Shown: positions 16,518 through 24,938, counted from the first letter of the stretch. The stretch is 64,000 nt of DNA from HGM04593 sp045654885 (GCA_045654885.1 JAZOOF010000004.1:15038-79037); one strand, 5' to 3'. The notes: generated by a model from the sequence alone, not told the origin. Translations and numbers: made by a program.

Positions 16518-17693
16518 TCATTTTGTCAGTTCCTTGCAAAGGTCAAACGACTTTATCATCATTCTTGGAATGTGGAACGGGCCTTTGAAGATATTACCCT
16601 TGGCCGGCTGAGCCACAGTGCCGTCGCGGTGCAGATAGCCGTACCACTCGCCGCACTCGGCATCGGGGAAATGTGCATATGTCCATTCGCTAATCTGCTT
16701 GTGCCATATGAGGTATTTGTCGTCACCTGTTGCCTCGTAGGCATAGAGTGTGGCTATGATTGCCTCGGTCTGTGGCCACCAGAACTTCATGTCCTGCGAG
16801 TAGTCCTGCGGTGGCAGGTTGCGGCAGTCTCGGAAGTTGATGATGCCGCCATACTGCTTGTCCCAGCCCCATTCCCAAGACCAGTCAAGGATTTGCAGGG
16901 CCTGCTGTGTAAGCTCCTTGTCCCAACCGCGGTGTTTTGCTTCTTCAAGCAGGAACCATGCGGTCTCAATGCAGTGACCGGGGTTAATCAAACGGCCGTT
17001 GATGGTATCGATGAACTCGCCGTTCGGGCCCACTGTCTCAAGCAATGCCTCGAATTCGGGCTTCATGAAGTCCTTGATCGATGCTATTGACTCGTCAATC
17101 TGCTCGTCGAGTACAGGGTCGCTGATTACGTTACGTATGCGTGATGCGGTGTTGATGAGAATCATTACCAACGAGTGTCCTTTTGCCTGCAATGCCGGCA
17201 GGTATTTTGGCTCCATGTAACCGGGTGTGGCAACGAACTTGCGTATGTCCTTGAACAGGTCGAGTGCCTTCCGGGCATATGTCATGTCACCGCTTGCCTT
17301 TGCATACTCGGCCATGGCAATGGCAGCAAAGCTCTCCGAGAATACGTAGCGGCGCTTGCGCAGCGGTGTTCCGTCGGCCATCACCTCAAAGTACATGCGG
17401 CCGTCGGTGTCGAAACAGTGTGCCTCGATGAAATCGATGGTGCTCTTGGCTGCTGCAAGCCACTCGGGGTTCTTCTCTATTGTGTTGTATGCGAAACTGC
17501 ATACAAAGGCAAAACGGCCCTGGAACCACACCGATTTGGTGCTGTCGATGAGTGAACCGTCGCGGTCTACACAGGTGTACACACCGCCGTTCACGCGGTC
17601 GAGTCCGTTCTTTAGCCAGAAAGGCATAATATCGTTTACAAGGTCGTCGCGGTACTTCTGCGACCAGCCGTTCAAATATTCATTCCAATTCAT
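16518..17693 (-). CDS. nanE: N-acylglucosamine 2-epimerase (AGE family)
   Basis: 391 residues. Single (alpha/alpha)6-barrel protein with AGE/renin-binding-protein motifs: FWLKNGLDRVNGGVYTCVDR, KSVWFQGRFAFVCS, GHCIETAWFLLEEAK, DKQYGGIINFRD, MKFWWPQTEAIIATLYAYEA and the C-terminal GEWYGYLHRDG. The family interconverts GlcNAc and ManNAc without phosphorylation. In the Bacteroides-type sialate pathway this step converts ManNAc from the lyase to GlcNAc, which is then phosphorylated by a ROK kinase; no kinase is present here. It lies between nanA and the mutarotase-symporter, overlapping or nearly touching the latter. The symbol follows the Bacteroides use of nanE, not the E. coli 6-phosphate epimerase. 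Confidence 0.9.
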   Translation of the reverse strand: MNWNEYLNGWSQKYRDDLVNDIMPFWLKNGLDRVNGGVYTCVDRDGSLIDSTKSVWFQGRFAFVCSFAYNTIEKNPEWLAAAKSTIDFIEAHCFDTDGRMYFEVMADGTPLRKRRYVFSESFAAIAMAEYAKASGDMTYARKALDLFKDIRKFVATPGYMEPKYLPALQAKGHSLVMILINTASRIRNVISDPVLDEQIDESIASIKDFMKPEFEALLETVGPNGEFIDTINGRLINPGHCIETAWFLLEEAKHRGWDKELTQQALQILDWSWEWGWDKQYGGIINFRDCRNLPPQDYSQDMKFWWPQTEAIIATLYAYEATGDDKYLIWHKQISEWTYAHFPDAECGEWYGYLHRDGTVAQPAKGNIFKGPFHIPRMMIKSFDLCKELTK

Positions 17694-17710
17694 AGTATTT
17701 GGGTTGATTT

Positions 17711-17764
17711 GTTGTATTGAATTAAAGTCCCCTATCCTTGGGAGAGGGTTAGGGTGAGGCTTCT
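17711..17764. repeat. Dispersed intergenic repeat (AGAGGGTTAGGGTGAGG type)
   Basis: The nanA-AGE gap holds CCCCTATCCTTGGGAGAGGG followed by TTAGGGTGAGGC. I recognise this as a type of repeat found in gaps of many bacterial genomes. It has a short hairpin core (CCTATCC / GGGAGAGG). It sits between two co-directional operon genes and could affect the relative expression of nanA and the epimerase. Confidence 0.45.
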
Positions 17765-18682
17765 TTAGAACTTATTGCAACGCTCGAAGAAGTTGATTGC
17801 CTCAAGCTCCTTGCGCATTGCAACCTCCTCCTCGTCGGTCATGTTCTGGAAAGGGGTGCGGTTCTTGCCAAGATCAAGGCCGATGAGTTTCATTATACGC
17901 TTACCGCCCACGATGTTGCCGCGGTAGTGGCAAATGACGTTGATAACCTCCTGTGAGAAGTTCTGTAGCTCGCGTGCCTTCTCAAGGTCGCCCGCGTTCC
18001 AAGCGTCGATGATGCCTGCGAGGTTGCAACCGTTGTAGTTGGTTGTGCCGCCTATGCCGCCCTGTGCGCCGCCCATTGCAAGGCAAGGAAGGATAGTCTC
18101 ATCCTGGCCGTGGAGCATGTCGAACTTGCCGTTCTTGTAGAGGCGGCACTGGTTATACTCGTAAAGGCTCTCGAATGTATATTTGATACCGGCAAAGTTG
18201 GGGATGCGGCCGTCGACAGCCTCAAGGAACTTCACCATTGGAAGGAAAGCCCCATTGAATGCCGGGATGTGGTAGAAGTAGAAGGGGAGTTCAGGAGCAG
18301 CCGATGCAATCTCCTCGCAATATTTCACAAGCTCCTCAACACGGCCAACCTTGGGGAATGGAGGTGCCATTGCGCCGATGCCGAACACACCCATCTTCTG
18401 TGCATGCTCTGCCATTCTGCGGCTGGACTTTACGCAAGTACTGCCCACATGGACAATAATCTTGAAACCCTCTGGGGCTGCTGATACCCAAGCCTCGGTG
18501 AGCTTGATGCGCTCCTCCTCGGTGAGCATATAGCCCTCGCCCGATGAACCGTTGATAAATACACCCTTCATGCCGTTCTTTGCAAGCATCTGCGCATATG
18601 CAGGAATTGGTTCGTAGTTCACTTCTCCGTTCTCATAAAATGGAGTGAACGGAGCATCAATCAAGCCGATAATCTTTTCCAT
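17765..18682 (-). CDS. nanA: N-acetylneuraminate lyase
   Basis: 305 residues. TIM-barrel aldolase of the DHDPS/NAL family that splits Neu5Ac into ManNAc and pyruvate. Visible motifs: the pyruvate-carboxylate loop GSSGEG (45-50), catalytic Tyr137 in FYFYHIP, and the Schiff-base Lys167 in FAGIKYTFES, all at the positions of the E. coli enzyme (Y137, K165). Residues such as GIGAMAPPFPKVG also fit NAL rather than DHDPS. It is the first gene of the nan operon, followed by AGE and the mutarotase-symporter. The 5' leader holds a GC-only alternating tract (18717-18731). Confidence 0.93.
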   Translation of the reverse strand: MEKIIGLIDAPFTPFYENGEVNYEPIPAYAQMLAKNGMKGVFINGSSGEGYMLTEEERIKLTEAWVSAAPEGFKIIVHVGSTCVKSSRRMAEHAQKMGVFGIGAMAPPFPKVGRVEELVKYCEEIASAAPELPFYFYHIPAFNGAFLPMVKFLEAVDGRIPNFAGIKYTFESLYEYNQCRLYKNGKFDMLHGQDETILPCLAMGGAQGGIGGTTNYNGCNLAGIIDAWNAGDLEKARELQNFSQEVINVICHYRGNIVGGKRIMKLIGLDLGKNRTPFQNMTDEEEVAMRKELEAINFFERCNKF

Positions 18683-18817
18683 AATTTATATGTTTGTTAG
18701 TTAATACATTCTGGTTCGCGCGTGCGCGCACATTTTTACTAATCTACAAAAAAAGGAAAAAATATCCTAAACAGCAAATTTGTGTCTTAAAATGTTAACG
18801 GATATATGATGCTTTAT

Positions 18818-18825
18818 TATCTTCG
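18818..18825 (+). promoter_or_regulatory. -7 element upstream of trmO
   Basis: TATCTTCG lies 18 bp before the ATG at 18844. No clear -33 element is visible, so confidence is limited. Confidence 0.4.
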
Positions 18826-18843
18826 CGTGCAAATTGCACCGTG

Positions 18844-19515
18844 ATGAATATTCAGCCTATAGCATATTACCATTCGCGACTGACCACAAAGTTCGGCGTG
18901 CCGCGCCAGAGCGGGCTTGTTCCGGAACTTGTCGGGCGCATTGTCTTTGAGCCCGAATATGCCAATGCCGATGCCTTGCGTGGCATTGAGGGGTTCGACT
19001 ATCTGTGGCTCATATGGGAGTTTTCGCTCAATGGAAAAAGGGAGGGCGAGTGGTCGCCGCTTGTGCGTCCGCCGTTGCTTGGCGGCAATGAGTACATGGG
19101 TGTGTTTGCCACGCGCTCGCCTTTCCGCCCGAACCCCTTGGGGCTTTCGTCGGTGCGCCTGTTGGGTATTGAAGATGGTGCGCTTGTTGTTGCAGGTGCC
19201 GACCTTGTAGACGGCACTCCAATCTATGATATTAAGCCTTACGTTGAGTATGCCGATGCACATGCCGGTGTGCGCAGCGGCTTTGTTGATGAGAAACGTT
19301 GGCAAAAGGTAGAGGTGCGTTTCCCCGAAGATTTGCGGGCTTTGTTCTGCGATGAGGATTTCGTTGCTCTCTGCAAGTTGCTTGAACTCGACCCTCGTCC
19401 GCAATATCACAATGACCCTGAAAGAGTCTATGGAATGCCTTTTGCGGGGTACGATGTAAGGTTTAGGGTCTCCAATAAAGGGGTGCTCGAAGTGTTGGAA
19501 GTAAAGAATATATGA
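18844..19515 (+). CDS. trmO: tRNA (t6A37) N6-methyltransferase TrmO
   Basis: 223 residues from the ATG at 18844 (an in-frame GTG precedes it). The beta-barrel TrmO/TsaA fold is recognisable: IQPIAYYHSR, FGVPRQSGLV, RGIEGFDYLWLIWEFS, GVFATRSPFRPNPLGLS and VDGTPIYDIKPYVEYAD, followed by the C-terminal domain with NDPERVYGMPFAGYDVRFRV. It methylates the threonylcarbamoyladenosine at position 37 of certain tRNAs with SAM. Single gene, divergent from the nan operon and convergent with the OMP gene of the sigma-factor operon; its stop codon lies inside a long palindrome. Confidence 0.93.
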   Translation: MNIQPIAYYHSRLTTKFGVPRQSGLVPELVGRIVFEPEYANADALRGIEGFDYLWLIWEFSLNGKREGEWSPLVRPPLLGGNEYMGVFATRSPFRPNPLGLSSVRLLGIEDGALVVAGADLVDGTPIYDIKPYVEYADAHAGVRSGFVDEKRWQKVEVRFPEDLRALFCDEDFVALCKLLELDPRPQYHNDPERVYGMPFAGYDVRFRVSNKGVLEVLEVKNI

Positions 19516-19551
19516 TAAATGACAGCGAAATTTCGCTGTCATTTATCATAT
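19510..19551. terminator. Perfect 42-bp palindrome, bidirectional terminator
   Basis: Two perfect 21-bp arms (19510-19530 and 19531-19551) centred on GAAA|TTTC. It includes the trmO stop codon at 19513-19515 and ends six bases before the stop of the convergent OMP gene, so it probably terminates both. Confidence 0.7.
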
Positions 19552-19556
19552 CATGT

Positions 19557-20459
19557 TCAGAAACCGAACTGCAGACCTGCTGACATTGGCTTGAATTCCG
19601 GGCCGAAGTCGCTATTAAGCACATTGCATGGCGAGTATTTGAAATACAATCCCACGAAACCGAAATTCAGTTCTGCTTTGAAATCCACTGTTACCGGTGC
19701 GATATTGATGTCTTTCAGTTTCTCTTTGACCAATTCTCCGTCCAATGCAAAACGTGTATTTATCTTACCTCTTGTATTGAAACTTACCACCGGGCCGAGT
19801 TGCATGTTTACATGGCGATTGAATTTGTATCCATACATGAACGATAGTGTAAGGCTCAGTGTCCTCAGCTTTGAGTAGTCGATGTCTGTACCATCTGGGA
19901 AGTCGGTGACGAAGGTATTGTCGCCATCCTTTACCCATCTGCGGTCAAGCATCTTATAGTTGCGCCAATCGAGACCGAAGGTAACTCCTACATGTGAATT
20001 TCGTGTTGTCTTGTACTCAAACCCTACAATGCGGTCGAGCATGTACTCAAAAGAACAGTTGCCGAATGAGAGGTTGACACCATTGCTCTGCTGCGTCGCG
20101 CCGATGAGACCGAAACCGAATGTGGGGTCAACGACAAACCGTCCTCGTTTATGCATTGTCTGCTCTGTCTCCTTAATGTTTACGAATGGAATAGTGAAAT
20201 CCCAACTTGTATCGGTCTCCTTGTAGACTGATTTTGTCTCCTCGTCCCTTGTGATGTTATACGTGTATTCAGCTCCATTGTTTTCTCCTGTTATTTTCAC
20301 AGTAGTTGTGGCACCTTTGTTCACGGTAACCTTTGCCGGGTAAATGAAGATTGTCTCGTTCCCGTTCTCAATAACGGAGCTCTTCTTTTCATTCTCGTTC
20401 TGCGCTGTGCCTGCAAGTGAAATTGCAAGCATCAGTGCTGTAAAAAATACCTTTTTCAT
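19557..20459 (-). CDS. Outer-membrane beta-barrel protein, last gene of the ECF sigma operon
   Basis: 300 residues with a signal peptide (MKKVFFTALMLAISLAGTAQ). After a short linker there is a beta-rich N-terminal domain (ETIFIYPAKVTVNKGATTTV) and then about 200 residues of amphipathic strands (FVVDPTFGFGLIGATQQS, NSHVGVTFGLDWRNY, LRTLSLTLSFMYGYKFNRHV, QLGPVVSFNTRGK) ending GLQFGF with terminal Phe, typical for an 8-10-stranded outer-membrane barrel. No specific family recognised. Co-directional with four genes upstream and 18 bp from the nearest, so likely an output of the same sigma factor operon. Confidence 0.65.
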   Translation of the reverse strand: MKKVFFTALMLAISLAGTAQNENEKKSSVIENGNETIFIYPAKVTVNKGATTTVKITGENNGAEYTYNITRDEETKSVYKETDTSWDFTIPFVNIKETEQTMHKRGRFVVDPTFGFGLIGATQQSNGVNLSFGNCSFEYMLDRIVGFEYKTTRNSHVGVTFGLDWRNYKMLDRRWVKDGDNTFVTDFPDGTDIDYSKLRTLSLTLSFMYGYKFNRHVNMQLGPVVSFNTRGKINTRFALDGELVKEKLKDINIAPVTVDFKAELNFGFVGLYFKYSPCNVLNSDFGPEFKPMSAGLQFGF

Positions 20460-20477
20460 AAATGTTATGTTTTTTTG

Positions 20478-21053
20478 TTATTTGTTGCTCCAATATACGA
20501 GTGTAGTACCGATGTAATACATTACAATAAGCCTGTTCTCTGTTTTGTCAACTGCCGTCACTGCTAATCTGCCTATCTTGTTATAGTCGTATACAGTGTG
20601 GTCATATTTCATTATGAAATCATCGTCATGTATACCTATGCTTTTTGACATTCTTGGATATTTGCCGCATCCCTTTTTCCAAAGGTAGAGGCTCCAACCC
20701 GTTCCGAACCGTGTTTTGGGAACAAGTCTTGAGAATGTTTTACTCAGTTTCTTCACCCCCTTGGTCGTATGGCATTTCCAAATGATGATACTGCTGCCAT
20801 CAATCTCTTCCAAAGACTTTTCAACCTCTTGCGGGTTGTTGCCGTAGTTCAGCATCTCTTTTTTATTGACGAGCTCCTTTATGCTGTTGATATACTCTTG
20901 CCCGGTTTCTGCATCGAGGCTTGCGAAATCAATCTGTATGATGTCGGCCCTCTTAATCCCTTTGTCAACGACCTTGCCCAATCGTCCGCCCAATTGCGGG
21001 TAGGCTGCAGCTGCCATAACCAAAAGCAGCATTGATAATATGAATCTTTTCAT
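20478..21053 (-). CDS. Secreted hypothetical protein of the ECF operon
   Basis: 191 residues with a signal peptide (MKRFILSMLLLVMAAAAYPQ). The mature protein starts with GGRLGKVVDKGIKRADIIQI, has an EVEKSLEEIDGSSIIIWKCH core and a C-terminal strand pair (NRLIVMYYIGTTLVYWSNK). I do not recognise a family. The start codon overlaps the stop of the preceding gene by one base (TGATG), a sign of translational coupling. It probably works in the envelope together with the genes around it. Confidence 0.6.
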   Translation of the reverse strand: MKRFILSMLLLVMAAAAYPQLGGRLGKVVDKGIKRADIIQIDFASLDAETGQEYINSIKELVNKKEMLNYGNNPQEVEKSLEEIDGSSIIIWKCHTTKGVKKLSKTFSRLVPKTRFGTGWSLYLWKKGCGKYPRMSKSIGIHDDDFIMKYDHTVYDYNKIGRLAVTAVDKTENRLIVMYYIGTTLVYWSNK

Positions 21054-21502
21054 CAGCGGAACATTTTTTTGAGTTCTTCAAGGGTGGGGTATCCCTCCAT
21101 GTATACAATGGTGACTTCGTCGGGTTCGTCGTCGCGCAGTGAACTGTTGCGGTAGAAGATGTAGCGGTATTTGCCATTCGCGGGTTTGAACTGGTAGAAT
21201 CCGTAGTAGAGCTTGCCGTTGATGTAACCGCACTCCTTGTCTATGGCTTCCTTGCTGTCACTCTCAACTATACCTTCGAGCTCGTCAAACATATCTGTCT
21301 TGGTAGTGGTGACGCTCTTGAAGAGTGTGAGGTTGTATTTCTTGAGGCTCTTGCCCTCTATGACAACTGCACTGAAACCATATTTCGCCCTGTCAGTTCC
21401 CTCGAACAAAGGTGATATGCCCATGTTCTTCTGTGCATTGGCAATTGTTGCCATAAGACACACTGTGAGTATAAATAATAGCCGTTTCATATCTTGTTTC
21501 AT
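21053..21502 (-). CDS. Secreted hypothetical protein (possibly DUF6108)
   Basis: 149 residues from the ATG at 21502, coupled to the preceding stop (TAATG); an internal ATG at 21490 would give the signal peptide MKRLLFILTVCLMATIANAQ directly and is equally possible. The mature part contains KYGFSAVVIEGKSLKKYNLT, a strand-rich KLYYGFYQFKP segment and ends EVTIVYMEGYPTLEELKKMF. It resembles small Bacteroidales proteins next to ECF sigma factors that I remember as DUF6108, but I cannot confirm it. Periplasmic. Confidence 0.6.
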   Translation of the reverse strand: MKQDMKRLLFILTVCLMATIANAQKNMGISPLFEGTDRAKYGFSAVVIEGKSLKKYNLTLFKSVTTTKTDMFDELEGIVESDSKEAIDKECGYINGKLYYGFYQFKPANGKYRYIFYRNSSLRDDEPDEVTIVYMEGYPTLEELKKMFR

Positions 21503-21969
21503 TACTCTATTCTTAACATTGCTCCCAATTGCTCCTCTATGGTGCCGGTGCTTGTGCTGCTCATTTTGTTCATCGTTGCAAGCATATGCTGCATAACGAA
21601 CTCTTCATCGGTGTACTCCTTTCCATCTATGCAGGCATAGAATATCTCTCTGTTTCCTGTTGCCGGCAGTGTGCCTTGTCGATAGATTGATGTTCCAATT
21701 ACTGCGGTTACTGCTATGCAGGCTGCCATCGATGCCCATTGCATTGCCTTGCCAACGGTGCGCATCTTTTTCTTTTTTGTAATGCTTTTGCCTGTGCTCA
21801 AATATCCCATGACAGCCTTTATCTCATTGAAGGCCGGGTGGCCCGCCGCGTCACTTGCAAGGAAGTGCAACAAGGCCTTTTCCTCCTCGTTGGTAGTGAG
21901 GGCATCGAAATACTTCTCGCAGAGTGCGAGCCAATATTTCATTTCTCTGTTTTCTCTATCGTTCTTCAT
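21502..21969 (-). CDS. Single-pass membrane protein, probable anti-sigma factor
   Basis: 155 residues. The cytoplasmic N-terminus of about 85 residues (KYWLALCEKYFDALTTNEEE) contains a zf-HC2-like helical pattern without clear zinc ligands, then one membrane helix (AMQWASMAACIAVTAVIGTS), then a periplasmic tail of about 55 residues (FYACIDGKEYTDEEFVMQHM). It overlaps the end of the ECF sigma gene by 14 bp. Topology and position are those of an anti-sigma factor, but there is no classical motif, so the role is inferred. Confidence 0.65.
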   Translation of the reverse strand: MKNDRENREMKYWLALCEKYFDALTTNEEEKALLHFLASDAAGHPAFNEIKAVMGYLSTGKSITKKKKMRTVGKAMQWASMAACIAVTAVIGTSIYRQGTLPATGNREIFYACIDGKEYTDEEFVMQHMLATMNKMSSTSTGTIEEQLGAMLRIE

Positions 21970-22462
21970 TTGCAGCCTCCTTTCTGTAACACTCCCTTAT
22001 TTTGTTCCTTGCTCTCGACAGGTTCATTCTCACGGCACTCTCTGTCATATTATACCGCTTGGCAATTTCTTCTATTTCAATACCTTCAATCTCCTTAAGT
22101 TCAATTACTTTACGTTGCAGTTCTGTCAACCGGTTGTCTATTATCGCTTTTACTGTGTTGTATCTCTCTTCTCGTTCCTTGTATGTCGTTTCGCTGTCAA
22201 TGTTGTCGTGCTCCTCGTCGAGCGGGACGGTGGGCAGTTCCCGTTTTCTTGTCCTGTCTATGCAGATGTTTCGTATGGTTACACCGGTCAATGCTTCGGC
22301 CTTGGCTTCGTCATTGATGGTGTCGCGTCGTGGCCATAGCTTGCAGAAGGCATCCTGCAGGGCGTCGGCAGCATCCTCCTCGTTGGGGAGTATTGCCATT
22401 GCCATGCCCAGGAATTTCCTGCGCAGCTTTGTGAATACCGTTGTAAGTGTCTTGTCGCTCAT
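21956..22462 (-). CDS. ECF-type RNA polymerase sigma factor
   Basis: 168 residues. Region 2 is visible in RKFLGMAMAILPNEEDAADA and LQDAFCKLWPRRD; region 4 in LTELQRKVIELKEIEGIEIE, EIAKRYNMTESAVRMNLSRA and RNKIRECYRK. Only these two domains are present, as in all ECF sigma factors. It heads a five-gene run (sigma, membrane protein, two secreted proteins, outer-membrane barrel) with overlapping or nearly touching genes. An inverted pair GTAAACG/CGTTTAC (22485-22491, 22519-22525) upstream might be part of its own promoter control. Confidence 0.92.
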   Translation of the reverse strand: MSDKTLTTVFTKLRRKFLGMAMAILPNEEDAADALQDAFCKLWPRRDTINDEAKAEALTGVTIRNICIDRTRKRELPTVPLDEEHDNIDSETTYKEREERYNTVKAIIDNRLTELQRKVIELKEIEGIEIEEIAKRYNMTESAVRMNLSRARNKIRECYRKEAANEER

Positions 22463-22573
22463 TCTATGTCTGTATCTCTATTATGTAAACGAAAGATGCC
22501 GCGAAATGTAACATATTCCGTTTACTTTTTTTTTGATATTTTTTCGACTTTTTTTAAACAATAGGCCATTATA

Positions 22574-22608
22574 ATAAAAAAGCCTGTCGCAGAAATTGCG
22601 ACAGGCTT
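22574..22608 (-). terminator. Terminator of the PpiD-like gene
   Basis: On the minus strand AAGCCTGTCGCA pairs with TGCGACAGGCTT (arms 22597-22608 and 22581-22592), followed by TTTTTTATTATAA. It lies about 25 bp past the gene's stop. Confidence 0.85.
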
Positions 22609-22631
22609 TGAACATATGTACGGGTTGGGAA

Positions 22632-24836
22632 TTACATATGCTCGTATACTCTGTTCTCAACGTTGTAGGTCTTGCCGATAGCCTCCTGAATGAGCTGACC
22701 GATTACGTTGGGGTTACCGTAGAAGTCGAGTGACTGGATATAGTCGGCCTCTGCTGCTGTGTTGAACTGTGCGTTCTTTGCCTCCTTAGAGAGTACCTTT
22801 ACAACATATACCGCGTTGTTGCCCTTGATAGGTGCGCTTACCTCGCCTGCCTGCATGTTTGCAACGGCTGCGCTGATAACCAACTCGTCGGCATTGATAG
22901 ACTGTACCGATGTAGCCTTCTTGTACTCAACCTGGTCTGTTGTGCTGAACTTAACGTTCTCGTTGGCCTTGAGCTCGTCGATGCTCTTGCCCTTGAGCTC
23001 TGCAGCGATGAGGTCGCCCTTCTTCTCGTTGATGAGCTGGAACTTGATGTTCTCCTTAACCTTGTCGAGTGCTACATAGCCCTGTGGGGTAACCTCGCTG
23101 ATTGCAGCAACAATGAAGTACTTCTTGTTGCCGGCGATGTACTCGTGGATGTTTGAGATGTCGCCTGCGTTTCTGCCACCGAGAACCCATCTCAAAAGGT
23201 CTCTTGTACCGGGCTTGTTTGCCACGTTGAGGCTGTTTGAGTTGAGTGAGCGCTGCTGCTCAAGACGGTATGATGTAGAGAGGACATTCTTCTGCAACTC
23301 CTCAAGGTTGTTGCATGATGTTACCAACTGACTCAACTTGTTGTACTCAAGGTTGTATGTCTCGGCGCTTACTGGTATTCTGCGCTCGATTACAAGTGCA
23401 TCGTATGCCTCGACCTCGCCCTTCTTCTCCATTACCTGGAAGATGAGTTTTGCGTTCTCGCCGAACTCTATTACGTCATACTCGTTTACCTTTGCTGTGT
23501 AAACCTGGTTCTGTGCCTCGGGAGTTGGGATGAAGCCGATGGTTGTCACAAAGTTTCTTGTCTTGAACTCAACGGTATCTGCGCTGTAGTTCTCGGCAAT
23601 CTTGTCAAAATCTGCCTTGTTGTTCAATGCGTTGAGCAGGCTGTCTGTTGTAGCGTTGAGCTCCTCGGCCGACTCGCTCTGGATAGCGATTGCGCGAAGC
23701 TTGATAGTGTCGGGAACCATTGTCTTTCTTACATTCATGACAAGGTTCATTGTGTTGTCGTTTCTGTCCTCAAACGGTGCTGCAACCTCGCCTACTGCGT
23801 TCTGCTGAACGTGGAACTTGTGGTTCTCCTTGAACTTGTTTACATATGTGCCGTTCTCGCTGTCGATGGTGATGGCATCGATTGTCCACAAGAAACCGTC
23901 GTAAGGAGCTTCGGTAGATGAGTAGAGAGCGATATCCTCGATGTTGGCATTCTCCTCCTTCAATGATGCTGCATGTCTCTCAATCTCCTCGCGTGCCGCG
24001 TTTACGTCCTTGATTGATGGTCTAACCTCCTGATTGATGTAGTAGATGTCGTAGAGGTTGAACGGAACGTTGAAGTAGTTCTCCTTGTTCTTGTTGTAGA
24101 ACTCCTCAATCTCGGCATCGCTTACCTCAACCTGTGCGTCGGCATAGCTGCTGTAAGGATAAGCCGCAACCTCAATGCTGTGTGTGTTGTTGTTGAGGTC
24201 GAAGTTGCTCTGTGCAACTGCCTGGTTAGGAGTAGCCGAGCAGAATGCGAATACGCTCATGAGCTTTCTGCTGATGATGTCGCATGTTACGCTCTTCTCG
24301 ATGAACTTCCATGCGTTGTGGAGTGTTGCCAACTCTTCGGGCATTGAACCGCTCTCCTCATAGTTCTTGTATTCGGTGTTGATTGAGTTGATGAACTCAA
24401 CGTTGAAAGCGCCTGTCTGTGTTGAGAATGCCTGTGGAAGACGGCTTGTGTACTGCTGTGCGATACCGCCCCAGTTTGTGCTAAGGATGTAGCTGAGCTC
24501 CTCGGGGGTAACTGTGAGACCGGCTTTCTCGGCCTGTGCAGTCAGTGACTTGTAGTTTGTGAGTGTGTTCCAAGCCATCTGTGTAACCTCCTCCTGTGCG
24601 CTCTCGTCGAGTGCTACTGCACCGTTGAGCAGTGTATATGCCTGCTCGCACTGGTTACGGAATTCATAGAAATCGCTGGCGGTAACACCCTCGCCATTGA
24701 TAGTGCCCACAACAGCCTCTTCAGGGCCTTTCTGGAAAAGTTTTACAATGTCTCCTGCGATGAATGCCAAAAGGGCAATGCCGACGAAGGCAATGAGCAG
24801 TGAGCCTTTGTTACGTAGCTTTTGTAATGTAGCCAT
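22632..24836 (-). CDS. PpiD/SurA-like periplasmic peptidyl-prolyl isomerase, membrane anchored
   Basis: 734 residues. N-terminal anchor helix (LLIAFVGIALLAFIAGDIVK, about 13-32), then a SurA-N-like chaperone domain (VVGTINGEGVTASDFYEFRN), a large helical region, and one or two parvulin-type PPIase domains in the second half (LRAIAIQSESAEELNATTDS, FDKIAENYSADTVEF, VIEFGENAKLIFQVMEKKGE; a second repeat near KKYFIVAAISEVTPQGYVAL). The layout is that of PpiD, which helps fold outer-membrane proteins as they leave the Sec channel. It has its own -7 element (24887-24894) and terminator, but follows the corC-lptC block, typical for Bacteroidota. Confidence 0.88.
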   Translation of the reverse strand: MATLQKLRNKGSLLIAFVGIALLAFIAGDIVKLFQKGPEEAVVGTINGEGVTASDFYEFRNQCEQAYTLLNGAVALDESAQEEVTQMAWNTLTNYKSLTAQAEKAGLTVTPEELSYILSTNWGGIAQQYTSRLPQAFSTQTGAFNVEFINSINTEYKNYEESGSMPEELATLHNAWKFIEKSVTCDIISRKLMSVFAFCSATPNQAVAQSNFDLNNNTHSIEVAAYPYSSYADAQVEVSDAEIEEFYNKNKENYFNVPFNLYDIYYINQEVRPSIKDVNAAREEIERHAASLKEENANIEDIALYSSTEAPYDGFLWTIDAITIDSENGTYVNKFKENHKFHVQQNAVGEVAAPFEDRNDNTMNLVMNVRKTMVPDTIKLRAIAIQSESAEELNATTDSLLNALNNKADFDKIAENYSADTVEFKTRNFVTTIGFIPTPEAQNQVYTAKVNEYDVIEFGENAKLIFQVMEKKGEVEAYDALVIERRIPVSAETYNLEYNKLSQLVTSCNNLEELQKNVLSTSYRLEQQRSLNSNSLNVANKPGTRDLLRWVLGGRNAGDISNIHEYIAGNKKYFIVAAISEVTPQGYVALDKVKENIKFQLINEKKGDLIAAELKGKSIDELKANENVKFSTTDQVEYKKATSVQSINADELVISAAVANMQAGEVSAPIKGNNAVYVVKVLSKEAKNAQFNTAAEADYIQSLDFYGNPNVIGQLIQEAIGKTYNVENRVYEHM

Positions 24837-24886
24837 AGTTGAATTTTATTTTTAGTTTATTATATATTTTTATATGTACAACATGG

Positions 24887-24894
24887 CAAAGTTA
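24887..24894 (-). promoter_or_regulatory. -7 element of the PpiD-like gene
   Basis: TAACTTTG on the minus strand, about 50 bp before the start codon; no clear -33 element. Confidence 0.4.
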
Positions 24895-24938
24895 CTAAAA
24901 TGCTTTGAATTATTGAAATAGTTGAGCAAAAAGTTAAT

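Noticed and set aside
18817..19542. Minus-strand open frame of 241 codons across trmO
   Set aside because: Antisense shadow; trmO has clear family motifs on the plus strand.
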